DNA from: Xanthomonas sacchari
GTDB taxonomy: Bacteria > Pseudomonadota > Gammaproteobacteria > Xanthomonadales > Xanthomonadaceae
DNA length: 64,000 nucleotides
Reading direction: 5' to 3'
NCBI RefSeq assembly: GCF_024266585.1
Contig: NZ_CP100647.1
Location: forward strand, 911,001 to 975,000
The notes beneath the pieces are model-generated. The model saw only the letters and a list, made by a program, of their open reading frames with translations, did no database searches and had not been told where the DNA came from. This document shows, in pieces, positions 23,967 through 34,425 of this stretch. Numbering within the stretch: position 1 is the first letter of the stretch; the number at the start of each line of letters is the position of its first letter. The position numbers were made by a program, and so were the translations under genes.

Positions 23967-26942
23967 ATGTTGCCCGCCCGTCACCGCCATCCCCGCTGTC
24001 GCCCGCTCGCTCCGCTGACCCTGGCCATCGCCGGTGTCCTGCTCGCCGCCCTGCAGCCCGCCGCCGCCCAGGACAGCCAGGCCGCCGCCACCGACCTGGC
24101 CCGGGTCGAAGTCACCGGCTCCAACATCCGCCGCACCGACGTGGAGACCGCCTCGCCGGTGCAGGTGATCAGCAAGCAGGACATCCAGGCGATGGGCGCG
24201 CGTACCCTGCTGCAGGTGCTCGACAACCTGCCGGCGGCGCGGCCGGCGCAACAGGACGCGCGCTCGCTGTTCACCGGCTCCGACGGCGCCTCGCAGGCCA
24301 ATCTGCGCGGCCTCGGCGCGCAGGGCACGCTGGTGCTGCTGAACGGTCGCCGCCTGTCGTACTACGGCGCGCCGGCCGGCTTCCAGACCCAGTTCGTCAA
24401 CATCGACGCGATCCCGGCCGCGGCGATCGAGCGCATGGAAGTGCTGACCGACGGCGCCTCGGCGGTGTACGGCACCGACGCGGTGGCCGGCGTCATCAAC
24501 GTGATCACCAAGCGCAACTTCCAGGGCGCGGAGATCAACTTCAGCAACGACACCTCCACCCGCATCGACGCCTACGGCGAACACCAGGCCAGCATCACCG
24601 CCGGCTTCGGCGACCTCGCCGAGAACCGCTTCAACGTCTACGGCGCGGTCAACGTGTACCGCCGCGACGCGATCCCGCTGCGCGACTTCTACGACAAGCG
24701 GCCGGCGCAGTACTACGTCAACAACCCGAACTACCTGAGCAACCTGCGCCTGGGCGTGGGCAGCAAGCCGGGCCAGTTCAATCCGGGCAGCTACTTCGCC
24801 TTCGACCCGGCCACCGGGCGCCGCGTGCAGGAAGCCGCGCCGGGCTGCCAGAACGTGCTGACCAGCGAAGCCGCCGGCCCGCGCTGCGTGTGGGAGACGT
24901 GGTTGAACAACGAGATCGACGCCGGCGCCAAGTCCGAGCGCAACACCGCCTACCTCAACGGCACGTTCCTGGTCGGCGCCAGCACCGAACTGTTCGCCGA
25001 GGCCACCTACACCGATATCGACCTGCGCGCCAACGGCGGCACCCCGCGCGCGTTCAACACCACCACCGGCAATCCGACCAGCTGGTTCTCGCGCAACACC
25101 GGCAACACCGTCAACCAGTTCCTGTATCCGTTCCTCGGGCCGAACAACGAGTACAACCACGCCAGTCCGCAGCTGAGGGCGATGATGGGCGGCGTGGTCG
25201 GCCTGCAGTACCTGCTGCAGGACGCCGGCCCCGACTACTTCGGCCAGCGCAACACCGACAAGAGCTACCGCGTGCTCGGCGGCGCGCGCGGCAGCCTCGG
25301 CGACTGGAACTGGGAAACCGCCTTCGCCACCGCCGGCACCCACTCGGTCACCTACCAGACCGTCAACGTCAACGTGAAGGGCTTCGAGAAGGCGTTCGGT
25401 CCGTTCAGCATCGACCCGGGCACCGGCCGGGTGATCATCTCCGACCACCCCGCGTACAGGTTCGGCGAGATCAGCGCCGCCAACGCCGCGCTGATCCGCG
25501 AGGCGTTCCCGACCTTCGACATCGAATCGTGGACGCGCCTGCACACCCTCGACGGCAAGATCGAAGGTCCGCTGTTGCAACTGCCGGCCGGCGAGATGCG
25601 CGCCGCCTTCGGCTTCAACGCCAGCCGCGAGACCTTCTACACCCCCGGCAACCCGGACGCGGCCAACGGCCTGATCACCCAGCAGGGCGGCTCCTGGTTC
25701 GACGGCAAGCGCAACACCTATGCGCTGTTCGCCGAGACCGTCGCGCCGATCACCGACAAGCTGGAACTCGATGCCGCGCTGCGCGCCGACAAGTACCCGA
25801 ACTTCAGCACCAACCTGGCGCCCAAGGTCGGCTTCAAGTACCAGGCCTTCGAGCAACTGCTGCTGCGCGGCACCTATTCCACAGGCTTCCGTGCGCCGAG
25901 CCTGGCCGAGTCCGGCAGCGGCGGCGTCTACGCGCAGCTGGGCGGCTACCGCGACGAAGTGCGCTGCGCCGAGACCAACGCCATCGCCAACCTGCTGCTG
26001 CAATCGCGCCGCAGCGGCGACGTGGACCTGGGCAAGAGCCTGCTCAATGCCGACTGCAGCCGCACCGTGGCGCGCATGACCCAGCCGAACCCGGACCTGA
26101 AGCCGGAGAAGGCCAAGATTGCCACGCTCGGCTTCGTCTACGAGCCGGCCAACTGGCTGTCGGTGTCGGCCGACTACTGGTTCATCTACCGCGACAACGA
26201 GATCGTCGCCCCCGACTACCGCCGCGCCGGCGACATCACCGCCATGACCCGTTCGCCGATCACCGACAGCGACCGCGCCAACCTCGCCCAACTCGCCGCG
26301 ATGTGCGCCGACCCCGCCAGCGGCGTGGCCTGCCCGGGCACGTTGCCCGGCTACAGCGTCGGCAATGTCGCCAGCGTGGTCGGCCAGTACCGCAACCGCG
26401 GCAAGACCCTGGTCGACGGCTTCGACATCGACGCGCGCAGCCGCTTCTCGCTCGGCCAGTGGGGCGGGCTGAACATCGGCCTGGCCGCGACCATCGCCAA
26501 CCGCAACCGCTTCTACATGGACCAGGACAGCGGCTGGTACTACGGCGACGTGGTCGGCTACTACAACAACCCGCGCCTGCGCGCCACGCTCAACGCCGAC
26601 TGGACCTACCGGCAGGTCACCACCAGCGTGTTCGTCAACTATGTCGGCGGCACCAAGTGGGCCACCGACCGGATCGACGCCGAGGACAACAACAAGCAGA
26701 CCTGCACCGCCGGCTACCTCAAGCTGCAGCCGAGCAAGTGCGACGGCGCGCCGTCGTGGTGGACCGCCAACCTCAGCGTCACCTGGCGTCCGGATGATGC
26801 CTGGAACCTGGGCTTCACCGTCAAGAACCTGTTCGACCGCCTGCCGTTCTACGACCCCAACAGCTTCCTGGGCGATTCCAGCGACTACGCCACCATCTTC
26901 GGCCGCGGCTACAGCGTGACCATCGGCTACCGGTTCAAGTGA
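23967..26942 (+). CDS. TonB-dependent outer-membrane receptor
   Basis: Energy-dependent outer-membrane transporter, 991 aa. The signal peptide (residues 1-35, ending LQPAAAQ) is followed by the TonB box/plug region (LARVEVTGSNIRRTDVE, PVQVISKQDIQAMG, LLNGRRL, VLTDGASAVYGTDAVAGVIN) and a 22-strand-type barrel ending in an aromatic residue motif (VTIGYRFK). AGGAGA precedes the ATG. It starts 119 bp after the GH31 gene on the same strand, so the pair is probably an operon. The GSNIRRTD plug start is typical of Xanthomonas/Caulobacter glycan receptors, so uptake of GalNAc-containing glycans is the likely role. No inner-membrane permease is next to it. Confidence 0.9.
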   Translation: MLPARHRHPRCRPLAPLTLAIAGVLLAALQPAAAQDSQAAATDLARVEVTGSNIRRTDVETASPVQVISKQDIQAMGARTLLQVLDNLPAARPAQQDARSLFTGSDGASQANLRGLGAQGTLVLLNGRRLSYYGAPAGFQTQFVNIDAIPAAAIERMEVLTDGASAVYGTDAVAGVINVITKRNFQGAEINFSNDTSTRIDAYGEHQASITAGFGDLAENRFNVYGAVNVYRRDAIPLRDFYDKRPAQYYVNNPNYLSNLRLGVGSKPGQFNPGSYFAFDPATGRRVQEAAPGCQNVLTSEAAGPRCVWETWLNNEIDAGAKSERNTAYLNGTFLVGASTELFAEATYTDIDLRANGGTPRAFNTTTGNPTSWFSRNTGNTVNQFLYPFLGPNNEYNHASPQLRAMMGGVVGLQYLLQDAGPDYFGQRNTDKSYRVLGGARGSLGDWNWETAFATAGTHSVTYQTVNVNVKGFEKAFGPFSIDPGTGRVIISDHPAYRFGEISAANAALIREAFPTFDIESWTRLHTLDGKIEGPLLQLPAGEMRAAFGFNASRETFYTPGNPDAANGLITQQGGSWFDGKRNTYALFAETVAPITDKLELDAALRADKYPNFSTNLAPKVGFKYQAFEQLLLRGTYSTGFRAPSLAESGSGGVYAQLGGYRDEVRCAETNAIANLLLQSRRSGDVDLGKSLLNADCSRTVARMTQPNPDLKPEKAKIATLGFVYEPANWLSVSADYWFIYRDNEIVAPDYRRAGDITAMTRSPITDSDRANLAQLAAMCADPASGVACPGTLPGYSVGNVASVVGQYRNRGKTLVDGFDIDARSRFSLGQWGGLNIGLAATIANRNRFYMDQDSGWYYGDVVGYYNNPRLRATLNADWTYRQVTTSVFVNYVGGTKWATDRIDAEDNNKQTCTAGYLKLQPSKCDGAPSWWTANLSVTWRPDDAWNLGFTVKNLFDRLPFYDPNSFLGDSSDYATIFGRGYSVTIGYRFK

Positions 26943-26952
26943 TCGCTCCGCG

Positions 26953-26990
26953 GCAGCATGCGTGCCAGTAGCTGCTGGCACGCACGCTGC
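26953..26990. terminator. Strong hairpin after the receptor gene
   Basis: A stem of 16 bp with one mismatch (GCAGCATGCGTGCCAG against CTGGCACGCACGCTGC) and a six-base loop, 10 bp after the receptor stop. No T-run follows, so it may be an mRNA 3'-end stabiliser or Rho-assisted stop rather than a classical terminator. It also separates the receptor from the trailer end of the CRISPR array. Confidence 0.5.
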
Positions 26991-27062
26991 GGGAGAAGGC
27001 ATGCTATGAAACGGCGGGGCTTTCTTGCCGCTGCGGTGAGGACTGGCAGGACATGGCCGAAG

Positions 27063-30000
27063 GTTTGAGCCGTGTATCCGTGAGGGTGCGACCAGAACCG
27101 CGTGGATAATTGCACTGCTGTGGTTGTTCCAATCCACGCACCCTCGAGGATGCGACGGCCCGCGGCGTGTGGATGGACCTGCAGATCGAGTTTCAATCCA
27201 CGCACCCGCGAGGGTGCGACAGCGTGACAGGCTCCGATGCGTAGGACTTCGTGTAGGTTTCAATCCACGCACCCGCGAGGGTGCGACGCCATGGCGGTGT
27301 ACAGCACCAGGCGCTCCACGTGGTTTCAATCCACGCACCCGCGAGGGTGCGACACACGTATGAGTTCACAGCTTCGGATAGTGAGCTGTTTCAATCCACG
27401 CACCCGCGAGGGTGCGACACGACCATTCTCGCTTGATCGTAGGAGGTCCGTTGTTTCAATCCACGCACCCGCGAGGGTGCGACCGCTGCCGTGCGTGAAG
27501 CCCGCGCCGACCTGGATGCGTTTCAATCCACGCACCCGTGAGGGTGCGACCTGCAGGGTGCCACGGGCTCGGCCGCGGTCGCAGAGTTTCAATCCACGCA
27601 CCCGCGAGGGTGCGACGCGTTCCGGAACGTGTTCTGGAACACCTGGTGCGTGTTTCAATCCACGCACCCGCGAGGGTGCGACAACCTTGCCGCCGGTGGT
27701 CATGCGGGATTGCCAGTTTCAATCCACGCACCCGCGAGGGTGCGACTATTAACTTCCAGGCGATTGTCCGGCCGAAAATGTTTCAATCCACGCACCCGCG
27801 AGGGTGCGACGCCCAGCACATCGCAATGGCCAGCAGGCACGACCAGTTTCAATCCACGCACCCGCGAGGGTGCGACGCCCAGCACATCGCAATGGCCAGC
27901 AGGCACGACCAGTTTCAATCCACGCACCCGCGAGGGTGCGACCGCGCAGCACCTTCAGGTCTGGCACCGACTGGCTGTTTCAATCCACGCACCCGCGAGG
28001 GTGCGACGCGGCTGCCGCGGTGGTAGACCTCGTCGTGGTAGATGTTTCAATCCACGCACCCGCGAGGGTGCGACGACTTTCGTATCAATCCACCACTGGT
28101 TGGGGTGTTGGTTCCAATCCACGCACCCGCGAGGGTGCGACGAGCAGACCATGACCGACCAGGCAATCGAACAGGTTTCAATCCACGCACCCGCGAGGGT
28201 GCGACCCGGCATCGGTGGACGCGAGGGGTCGCGGCGTCGCGTTTCAATCCACGCACCCGCGAGGGTGCGACGGCTGCCGGTGCCGCGCTCTACGCCCTGT
28301 CTACGCGTTTCAATCCACGCACCCGCGAGGGTGCGACCGGTCAGGCGGCTCATCGGGTGTACCAGTAGGTCGCGTTTCAATCCACGCACCCGCGAGGGTG
28401 CGACCCATCCAGGGCCAGACCCTCATCGGCTTGTCTCAGTTTCAATCCACGCACCCGCGAGGGTGCGACACGCAGCTAGCTCGATCAGCGAGGCCCATTC
28501 TGCGTTTCAATCCACGCACCCGCGAGGGTGCGACAGTCGGGATCTTGACGCCTAGTGAAAGAGGGAAGTTTCAATCCACGCACCCGCGAGGGTGCGACAG
28601 CATCGCGTCGGCCATCTTCGGGGGTGCGCTGTGTTTCAATCCACGCACCCGCGAGGGTGCGACCGACGCCACCTTCGCGGCGTCAGGGTTCTGCCCGATG
28701 TTTCAATCCACGCACCCGCGAGGGTGCGACTTAGCCTCGGGTCAGGCCGAAGCCGACGCGCATCGTTTCAATCCACGCACCCGCGAGGGTGCGACCTCGA
28801 CTCGATGTGCAGGTTCTGGCCGCTGCTGCTGTTTCAATCCACGCACCCGCGAGGGTGCGACGCCGCTCAGCAGCGCGATGGCGCCGTGCAGCTGGGAGTT
28901 TCAATCCACGCACCCGCGAGGGTGCGACCACCGACATCGACCAAAGCATTGCGCCGGCGCCGAAGTTTCAATCCACGCACCCGCGAGGGTGCGACAAGAG
29001 GCGCATGACGCGCTAATCGCAATGCTCGCGTTTCAATCCACGCACCCGCGAGGGTGCGACCGCTGAAAGCCATGTTCGAGTACGAGACATTCGGAAAGTT
29101 TCAATCCACGCACCCGCGAGGGTGCGACGGGTCCGCGACCGCGCCAGTGCCCTCCAATACGTCAGGTTTCAATCCACGCACCCGCGAGGGTGCGACTGGC
29201 TTACCTCTTGCTTGCCGCCAAGATCCCCTAGCGAGTTTCAATCCACGCACCCGCGAGGGTGCGACGACCGATGCCGAGGCCGCTGCAGCGCGCAAGGCTG
29301 TTTCAATCCACGCACCCGCGAGGGTGCGACCGATGACTTGACGCGGCATCGCGCCTCGCATGCCGTGTTTCAATCCACGCACCCGCGAGGGTGCGACGTT
29401 GACGCCCGCCGAGCGCGCACACCTGGAGGCCGTGTTTCAATCCACGCACCCGCGAGGGTGCGACGGCAGCGCCGCATGTGGACGGTCATGAAGATGGACG
29501 TTTCAATCCACGCACCCGCGAGGGTGCGACATACCACAGCCGGCAGTACCCGGACGGCACGCTGTTTCAATCCACGCACCCGCGAGGGTGCGACTCCTGG
29601 CCGCGCGCCCATCCATGGGCAAGACGGCGTTTCAATCCACGCACCCGCGAGGGTGCGACGAGGCTTCATTGGCCGCTGGGCGCCGCCTACTGAGTTTCAA
29701 TCCACGCACCCGCGAGGGTGCGACGGCCCATTGCTCACGCCCTACGACAGCGTGCTGCGTTTCAATCCACGCACCCGCGAGGGTGCGACCGTTCTTGACG
29801 GCCTGCTCTGGTCCGAGCAGTGGGTTTCAATCCACGCACCCGCGAGGGTGCGACGCCGGTCAGTTCGTGGAACTTCTCGATGGTCACGTTTCAATCCACG
29901 CACCCGCGAGGGTGCGACACGGCAAGACCTTCTATGTCGGCGGCAAGAAGTCCGTTTCAATCCACGCACCCGCGAGGGTGCGACACCTCGCGGCCGTCGA

Positions 30001-31374
30001 TGAGTCGAACAATCATCAGTTTCAATCCACGCACCCGCGAGGGTGCGACCACCAGCGCGCGCGATTGCGGCATGTCGGCCGCGATGTTTCAATCCACGCA
30101 CCCGCGAGGGTGCGACATGCCCAACAAACGGGATTCCCCATTGTTCGTAGAGTTTCAATCCACGCACCCGCGAGGGTGCGACTCTCGACGATTGCAACCG
30201 TTCCGGCCGGGTTGAGGTTTCAATCCACGCACCCGCGAGGGTGCGACGGTCTTCTGCAGCGCCTGGACGCCCAGCCTTACCCGTTTCAATCCACGCACCC
30301 GCGAGGGTGCGACGCGACGGCCTTGTACAGGCCGTCGTTGAGGCGAGTGTTTCAATCCACGCACCCGCGAGGGTGCGACCTGCTGTTCACCGCGTTCGGC
30401 AACCAGTACTGGTGTTTCAATCCACGCACCCGCGAGGGTGCGACCTCCCGAGTTGTACCACTGGAGCATTTCGCGGCTCCATGTTTCAATCCACGCACCC
30501 GCGAGGGTGCGACCAGTTGCGCGTATAAGTCCAGCCGCGCGGCGTTGTTTCAATCCACGCACCCGCGAGGGTGCGACCTGGTGACCCGGCGTGCACCCGA
30601 CGCCGCGCAGCGCCTGTTTCAATCCACGCACCCGCGAGGGTGCGACTTGCAGCGGTTGCCGGTGGGAGCCGCGCAAGCCGTTTCAATCCACGCACCCGCG
30701 AGGGTGCGACATGGATGTGGCGGTGTTCCGCTTGTCCAAGCGCGAGTTTCAATCCACGCACCCGCGAGGGTGCGACCATGCCGGGGCGGAAATACACGGT
30801 GATCCACGACCCGTTTCAATCCACGCACCCGCGAGGGTGCGACGTTGCGCTCATCGGTGGTTTGGTCAGCGTCGAAGGCGTTTCAATCCACGCACCCGCG
30901 AGGGTGCGACACGATCGTGATCCATGGCCCGCAAGGCACTGGCAAGTTTCAATCCACGCACCCGCGAGGGTGCGACCCGCGCGCGCAGAGCGGCCTTGGC
31001 CCTGGGCTACACGTTTCAATCCACGCACCCGCGAGGGTGCGACTCGCTGGCGCTGCAGTAGTGCTCAACGCGATCGCGTTTCAATCCACGCACCCGCGAG
31101 GGTGCGACGGACCGCAACGACTCGCGCGGCGAGTTCATCGACACGTTTCAATCCACGCACCCGCGAGGGTGCGACGACCGCAGCCACCAACAGGGCGATG
31201 GCCAGGTACTGGTTTCAATCCACGCACCCGCGAGGGTGCGACCCAGCAGTTCCTTCTGGCGCTCGGCCAGGTCGGTGTTTCAATCCACGCACCCGCGAGG
31301 GTGCGACCAACGCATGGCTGATCGGCGGCGACCTGTACGTGTGGTTTCAATCCACGCACCCGCGAGGGTGCGAC
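27063..31374 (-). CRISPR. Type I-C CRISPR array, 66 repeats and 65 spacers
   Basis: The 31-bp repeat reads, on the transcribed minus strand, GTCGCACCCTCGCGGGTGCG then TGGATTGAAAC, with a 7-bp stem and the I-C 5' handle. I counted 64 clear repeats from 27190 to 31374. At the distal end there is a repeat with three changes (27126-27156) and a strongly decayed one (27063-27092, intact only in the last 14 bases apart from one change). Spacers are 33-38 bp. Two neighbouring spacers (27811-27845 and 27877-27911) are identical. Single-base variant repeats occur at 27520 and 28111. The leader and cas2 lie at the right end, so new spacers enter there and the array is transcribed leftwards. Confidence 0.98.
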
Positions 31375-31562
31375 TGCGTCAGCATAAGTGCAGATACGCG
31401 TTGGAGGAAAAGCGGCATTTGCGCGAACCCGCTCGGAGGACGCGCCGCTACGACCGTGCTGTTGCCGGCGTCTGGCACGAATGGCGAGCGTTTTCCTTTT
31501 TCATCAATGGCTTGCGGAGTGCGCGAACCTTCCGGGGATTTGCCGGTCGCTTGCGGTTCGCG
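31375..31562 (-). promoter_or_regulatory. CRISPR leader
   Basis: 188 bp between the first perfect repeat and the end of cas2, in the place where a leader with the array promoter and integration signals is expected. It is less GC-rich near cas2, including a run AAAAAGGAAAA on the minus strand at about 31490-31505. No gene is seen. Confidence 0.7.
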
Positions 31563-31853
31563 TCAGAAGATCAGCGGACCCTTGAGATCCAGGCTGGGCT
31601 TGGCGCCGACGTGTTCGACGCGGGCTTCCCACTTCGCGCCGAGATGGTAGAAGCGCAAGCTGTCGATGCTGGGGTCGATCAGCTCGCACAGGCGTTGCCG
31701 AAGGTCCGTCCACTGCGCCGGGTCGACTTCGATCTCGAAGACCGAGAACTGGACACGCTGGCCACGGTCCCTGCAGGCCTTGGCGACCTTGCGCAGGCGC
31801 TTCTCGCCGCCAGGGGAACTGGTGCTGACATCGTAGCTGACCAAGACCATCAT
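31563..31853 (-). CDS. cas2: CRISPR-associated endonuclease Cas2
   Basis: Small adaptation nuclease/scaffold, 96 aa, forming the Cas1-Cas2 integrase that inserts new spacers. The ferredoxin-like fold starts with [10 protein letters not shown], with the conserved Asp after the first strand, followed by [14 protein letters not shown]. The tail ([14 protein letters not shown]) is typical of type I-C Cas2. I took the first of two adjacent ATG codons. Last gene of the cas operon, 16 bp after cas1. Confidence 0.95.
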   Translation of the reverse strand: MMVLVSYDVSTSSPGGEKRLRKVAKACRDRGQRVQFSVFEIEVDPAQWTDLRQRLCELIDPSIDSLRFYHLGAKWEARVEHVGAKPSLDLKGPLIF

Positions 31854-31869
31854 GCGGCGCGTTTCCTTT

Positions 31870-32904
31870 TCATTTCCAGAAAAAGGCGGGGTAGCCGTCC
31901 AGGTCTCCGCGCAAGTGCCGGGCCAGCAACTGCGCCTGCACGAATGGCAGCAGGCCGATATCGACCTTCTCGCCCAGAAAGGCGTGCTGCAGTTGTTCGC
32001 GCTTGCGTTCCTGGTACGCCACCAGCACGGTCTTGCGGGCATCGTCCTTGAGCAGGACCGCGCCGTTGTCGAAGAGCTGGAAGTCGCGTGCATGCAACTG
32101 CCGTCGGTTGATCAGCGACAGCGCCAGGCGTTCGCCCAGTAGCGGGCGGAACTCTTCTGCCAGGTCCAGGGCCAGGCTGGGACGGCCGGGGCGGTCGCGG
32201 TGCAGGAAACCCACCGCCGGATCCAGACCCACGGTTTCCAGAGCCGAGCGGCAGTCGTGGGTGAGCAAGGTGTAGAGAAACGAGAGCAGGGCGTTGAAGG
32301 CGTCGCGCGGTGGACGCCGGTTGCGGCCGCCGAAGCGCAGCAGCGGTTGTTCGGCGCGCACGAGTTGGCCGAATACGCCGAAATACGCTTGTGCCGCCTC
32401 GCCCTCCAGGCCGCGCAAGACGTCCACGTCGGTCTCGATGAGGATGCGTTGCGGAATACGCTTGAGCCGCTTCAGTGCGTGCTGGAACGCCGCAGCGTCG
32501 GGCAACCGGTCGCCGTGGTCGCGCCAGCCGCGCGCCAGCACTGCGCGCTGGTTGTGGATCTTGCCCGCCAGCAGGTGGCGGACGATGGCGGCACAACCGC
32601 TGGGATCGTCGCTGCGTCGGTACTGCGCGCGGCGCAGCAGCACGTTGCCGGAGACCGGCCCTTCGACCCGCGCCAGGAATCGGCCTTGCGGCGTCAGGTA
32701 GCAGATGCTGATGCCCTGTTCGGCGCAGAAACCCAACAATTGCGGAGACACGGCGACGCGGCCGATGCAGACCAGGCTCTCCAACATGTGCACGGGTAAG
32801 CGGGCGCGTTCCTGCCGCTCGACCTCCAGGACGACGTTGGCGCCGTCCTTGCGTAGCCAGGCGCCGTCGGTGGTGGCGTACAGCGTATTGAGTTGGCGGC
32901 GCAT
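31870..32904 (-). CDS. cas1: CRISPR-associated endonuclease/integrase Cas1 (type I-C)
   Basis: Metal-dependent integrase of spacer acquisition, 344 aa, normal for type I-C. The N-terminal beta domain starts [20 protein letters not shown]. The catalytic helical domain holds the metal ligands: Glu in [14 protein letters not shown], His in [11 protein letters not shown] and Asp in [11 protein letters not shown]. The start at 32904 matches the family; an in-frame upstream ATG would add 26 basic residues overlapping cas4. Two bases separate it from cas4. Confidence 0.96.
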   Translation of the reverse strand: MRRQLNTLYATTDGAWLRKDGANVVLEVERQERARLPVHMLESLVCIGRVAVSPQLLGFCAEQGISICYLTPQGRFLARVEGPVSGNVLLRRAQYRRSDDPSGCAAIVRHLLAGKIHNQRAVLARGWRDHGDRLPDAAAFQHALKRLKRIPQRILIETDVDVLRGLEGEAAQAYFGVFGQLVRAEQPLLRFGGRNRRPPRDAFNALLSFLYTLLTHDCRSALETVGLDPAVGFLHRDRPGRPSLALDLAEEFRPLLGERLALSLINRRQLHARDFQLFDNGAVLLKDDARKTVLVAYQERKREQLQHAFLGEKVDIGLLPFVQAQLLARHLRGDLDGYPAFFWK

Positions 32905-32906
32905 GG

Positions 32907-33539
32907 TCAGTCCTCGTCGGCGTCGAGTTGGTCGCGCATCCAGTGCGCGACGCTGCCGCGGTCGAGCAGGCGCGGCTGGCACAGGTCGATCAGGGAGCAG
33001 GCATCGCAGCGCTTGGCCTCGTAGCGTGCCGAAGGGGTCAGGCCGGCGCGCAACATCGTGCGGGTCGCGGCGATGGTGTGCAGGGTGAGGTCGCGCAGTG
33101 TTGCGTCGAAGCTCACTTCCTTACGCCGGCGAGTCTGTCCGTAGAACAGCGCGCCGGCGGGCACTGCGCGTCCGAGCATGTGTTCCAGGCATAAGGCCTG
33201 TGCGCACAGCTGTACCTCGTCGGCCCGATGCGCCTTGGGCCGGCCGCGCTTGTATTCCACGGGAAAGGCGACTTCAGCGTCGCTGCCTGGGTGAAACTCC
33301 ACCACGTCGGCCTTGCCGGTGATGCCCAGCTCCAGTGCGAGCAGCGGCATCGCGGTCACGGTACGCACGCCGCGCCGGCGTTCGGCCTGCGGCGCGTCGG
33401 CACGTTGATGCAGCAGGCGCCCTTCGGCGGTCTGCCGGTTCTCGGCCCACTGCTGCTCCACATGGATCAGTGCGCATTGACGTGGGCAGTACAGGTAGTG
33501 CTGCAGGGCGGAGAGCGGGATCAGGTCGGCGTCGTCCAT
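32907..33539 (-). CDS. cas4: CRISPR-associated exonuclease Cas4
   Basis: RecB-like nuclease with an iron-sulphur cluster, 210 aa, which trims prespacers and selects those with the right PAM during acquisition. The cluster cysteines are visible: one near the N-terminus (YLYCPRQCAL) and a trio near the C-terminus (CDACSLIDLCQP). The nuclease core shows GKADVVEFHP (Asp), FPVEYKRGRPK (Glu-x-Lys) and a QLCAQALCLE helix. In type I-C it works with Cas1-Cas2, encoded directly downstream. Confidence 0.95.
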   Translation of the reverse strand: MDDADLIPLSALQHYLYCPRQCALIHVEQQWAENRQTAEGRLLHQRADAPQAERRRGVRTVTAMPLLALELGITGKADVVEFHPGSDAEVAFPVEYKRGRPKAHRADEVQLCAQALCLEHMLGRAVPAGALFYGQTRRRKEVSFDATLRDLTLHTIAATRTMLRAGLTPSARYEAKRCDACSLIDLCQPRLLDRGSVAHWMRDQLDADED

Positions 33540-33558
33540 GTCCCGCTCTCCGCTTGCT

Positions 33559-34425
33559 TCAGAACAGTTCGTCGACGCTGACGCCGCTCGGCAGGTCGCG
33601 GTCGATCGTGACCCGGTAGTCGGCGAAGCTGCGCGCAGGGCCGGCGTCGGTTTCGGTAACGCGGTCGACCTTCACCTTGTCAAACAGCACGTGCGCCGGC
33701 GCGTTGCCCATCGGGTGCTCGTGCTTGAACACGATCAGCTTGCGCGCCGACATCTCGCCGCGTGCGGCGGAACGGTCGTGCTCGAACAGGTTGGTCAGCG
33801 CGCGCCACAGCAGTTGCAGGTCGTCCTCGGAGAAGCCGGTGCGCTCGGCCAGCTTGGCGGAAATGAAACCATGTGCGCGGTACAGACCGTAGGGCAGGAT
33901 GTGCTTGCGGCCCATGGTGCGTTCCTTTTCCAGGTCCTTCTCGTTGGTTACCGCCACACGGGTGATCGACACTTCCAGCGGCAGCACCGGCTCGATCGAG
34001 CTGGCGAAGGCCAGTTGCACCGGTCCACGGACCTGTCCGGAATTGACCTCGGTGGTCATCACCGCGCCGAAGGTGCGCACGTCGAAGAAGTTCTTGCACA
34101 TCCACGACGTCAGATCGCGCGCCTTTGCTTCGTCCTTGGGCAGCTTCTTGGCTTCGTGTTCGATGCCCAGCGCGGCGTAGGCCTGCTTGTGCTGATTGTT
34201 CAGCACGGACTTCTCCTGCATATAGATCGCGTAGCCGGGCTGCCCCTCCCGCTCCAGCGCCACGTAATTGCGGATCTTGCGCTTGAGCGCCACGTCGGTG
34301 ACCAGGCCGCGGTTGGTTTCCGGGTCCAGGCGCGGCAGGTTGCCGGCGTCTGGGTCGCCGTTGGGGTTGCCGTTGGTGACGTCGAACAGGTAGACGAACT
34401 CGTAGCGGTTGGCGATGGCGCTCAT
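33559..34425 (-). CDS. cas7: Type I-C Cascade backbone protein Cas7 (Csd2)
   Basis: RNA-binding backbone subunit that polymerises along the crRNA, 288 aa. The N-terminus [29 protein letters not shown] is diagnostic for Csd2/Cas7c, as are [20 protein letters not shown] and the later [21 protein letters not shown]. The start overlaps the cas8c stop by four bases (ATGA), so the two are probably translationally coupled. Many Cas7 copies are needed per complex. Confidence 0.96.
   Translation of the reverse strand: MSAIANRYEFVYLFDVTNGNPNGDPDAGNLPRLDPETNRGLVTDVALKRKIRNYVALEREGQPGYAIYMQEKSVLNNQHKQAYAALGIEHEAKKLPKDEAKARDLTSWMCKNFFDVRTFGAVMTTEVNSGQVRGPVQLAFASSIEPVLPLEVSITRVAVTNEKDLEKERTMGRKHILPYGLYRAHGFISAKLAERTGFSEDDLQLLWRALTNLFEHDRSAARGEMSARKLIVFKHEHPMGNAPAHVLFDKVKVDRVTETDAGPARSFADYRVTIDRDLPSGVSVDELF

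Noticed and set aside
27124-31650. Many open frames with RTREGAT, FNPRTREGA or STHPRGCD-type repeated peptides
   Set aside because: They are translations of the CRISPR repeat in all frames, with a 31-bp unit and unique spacers; not proteins.
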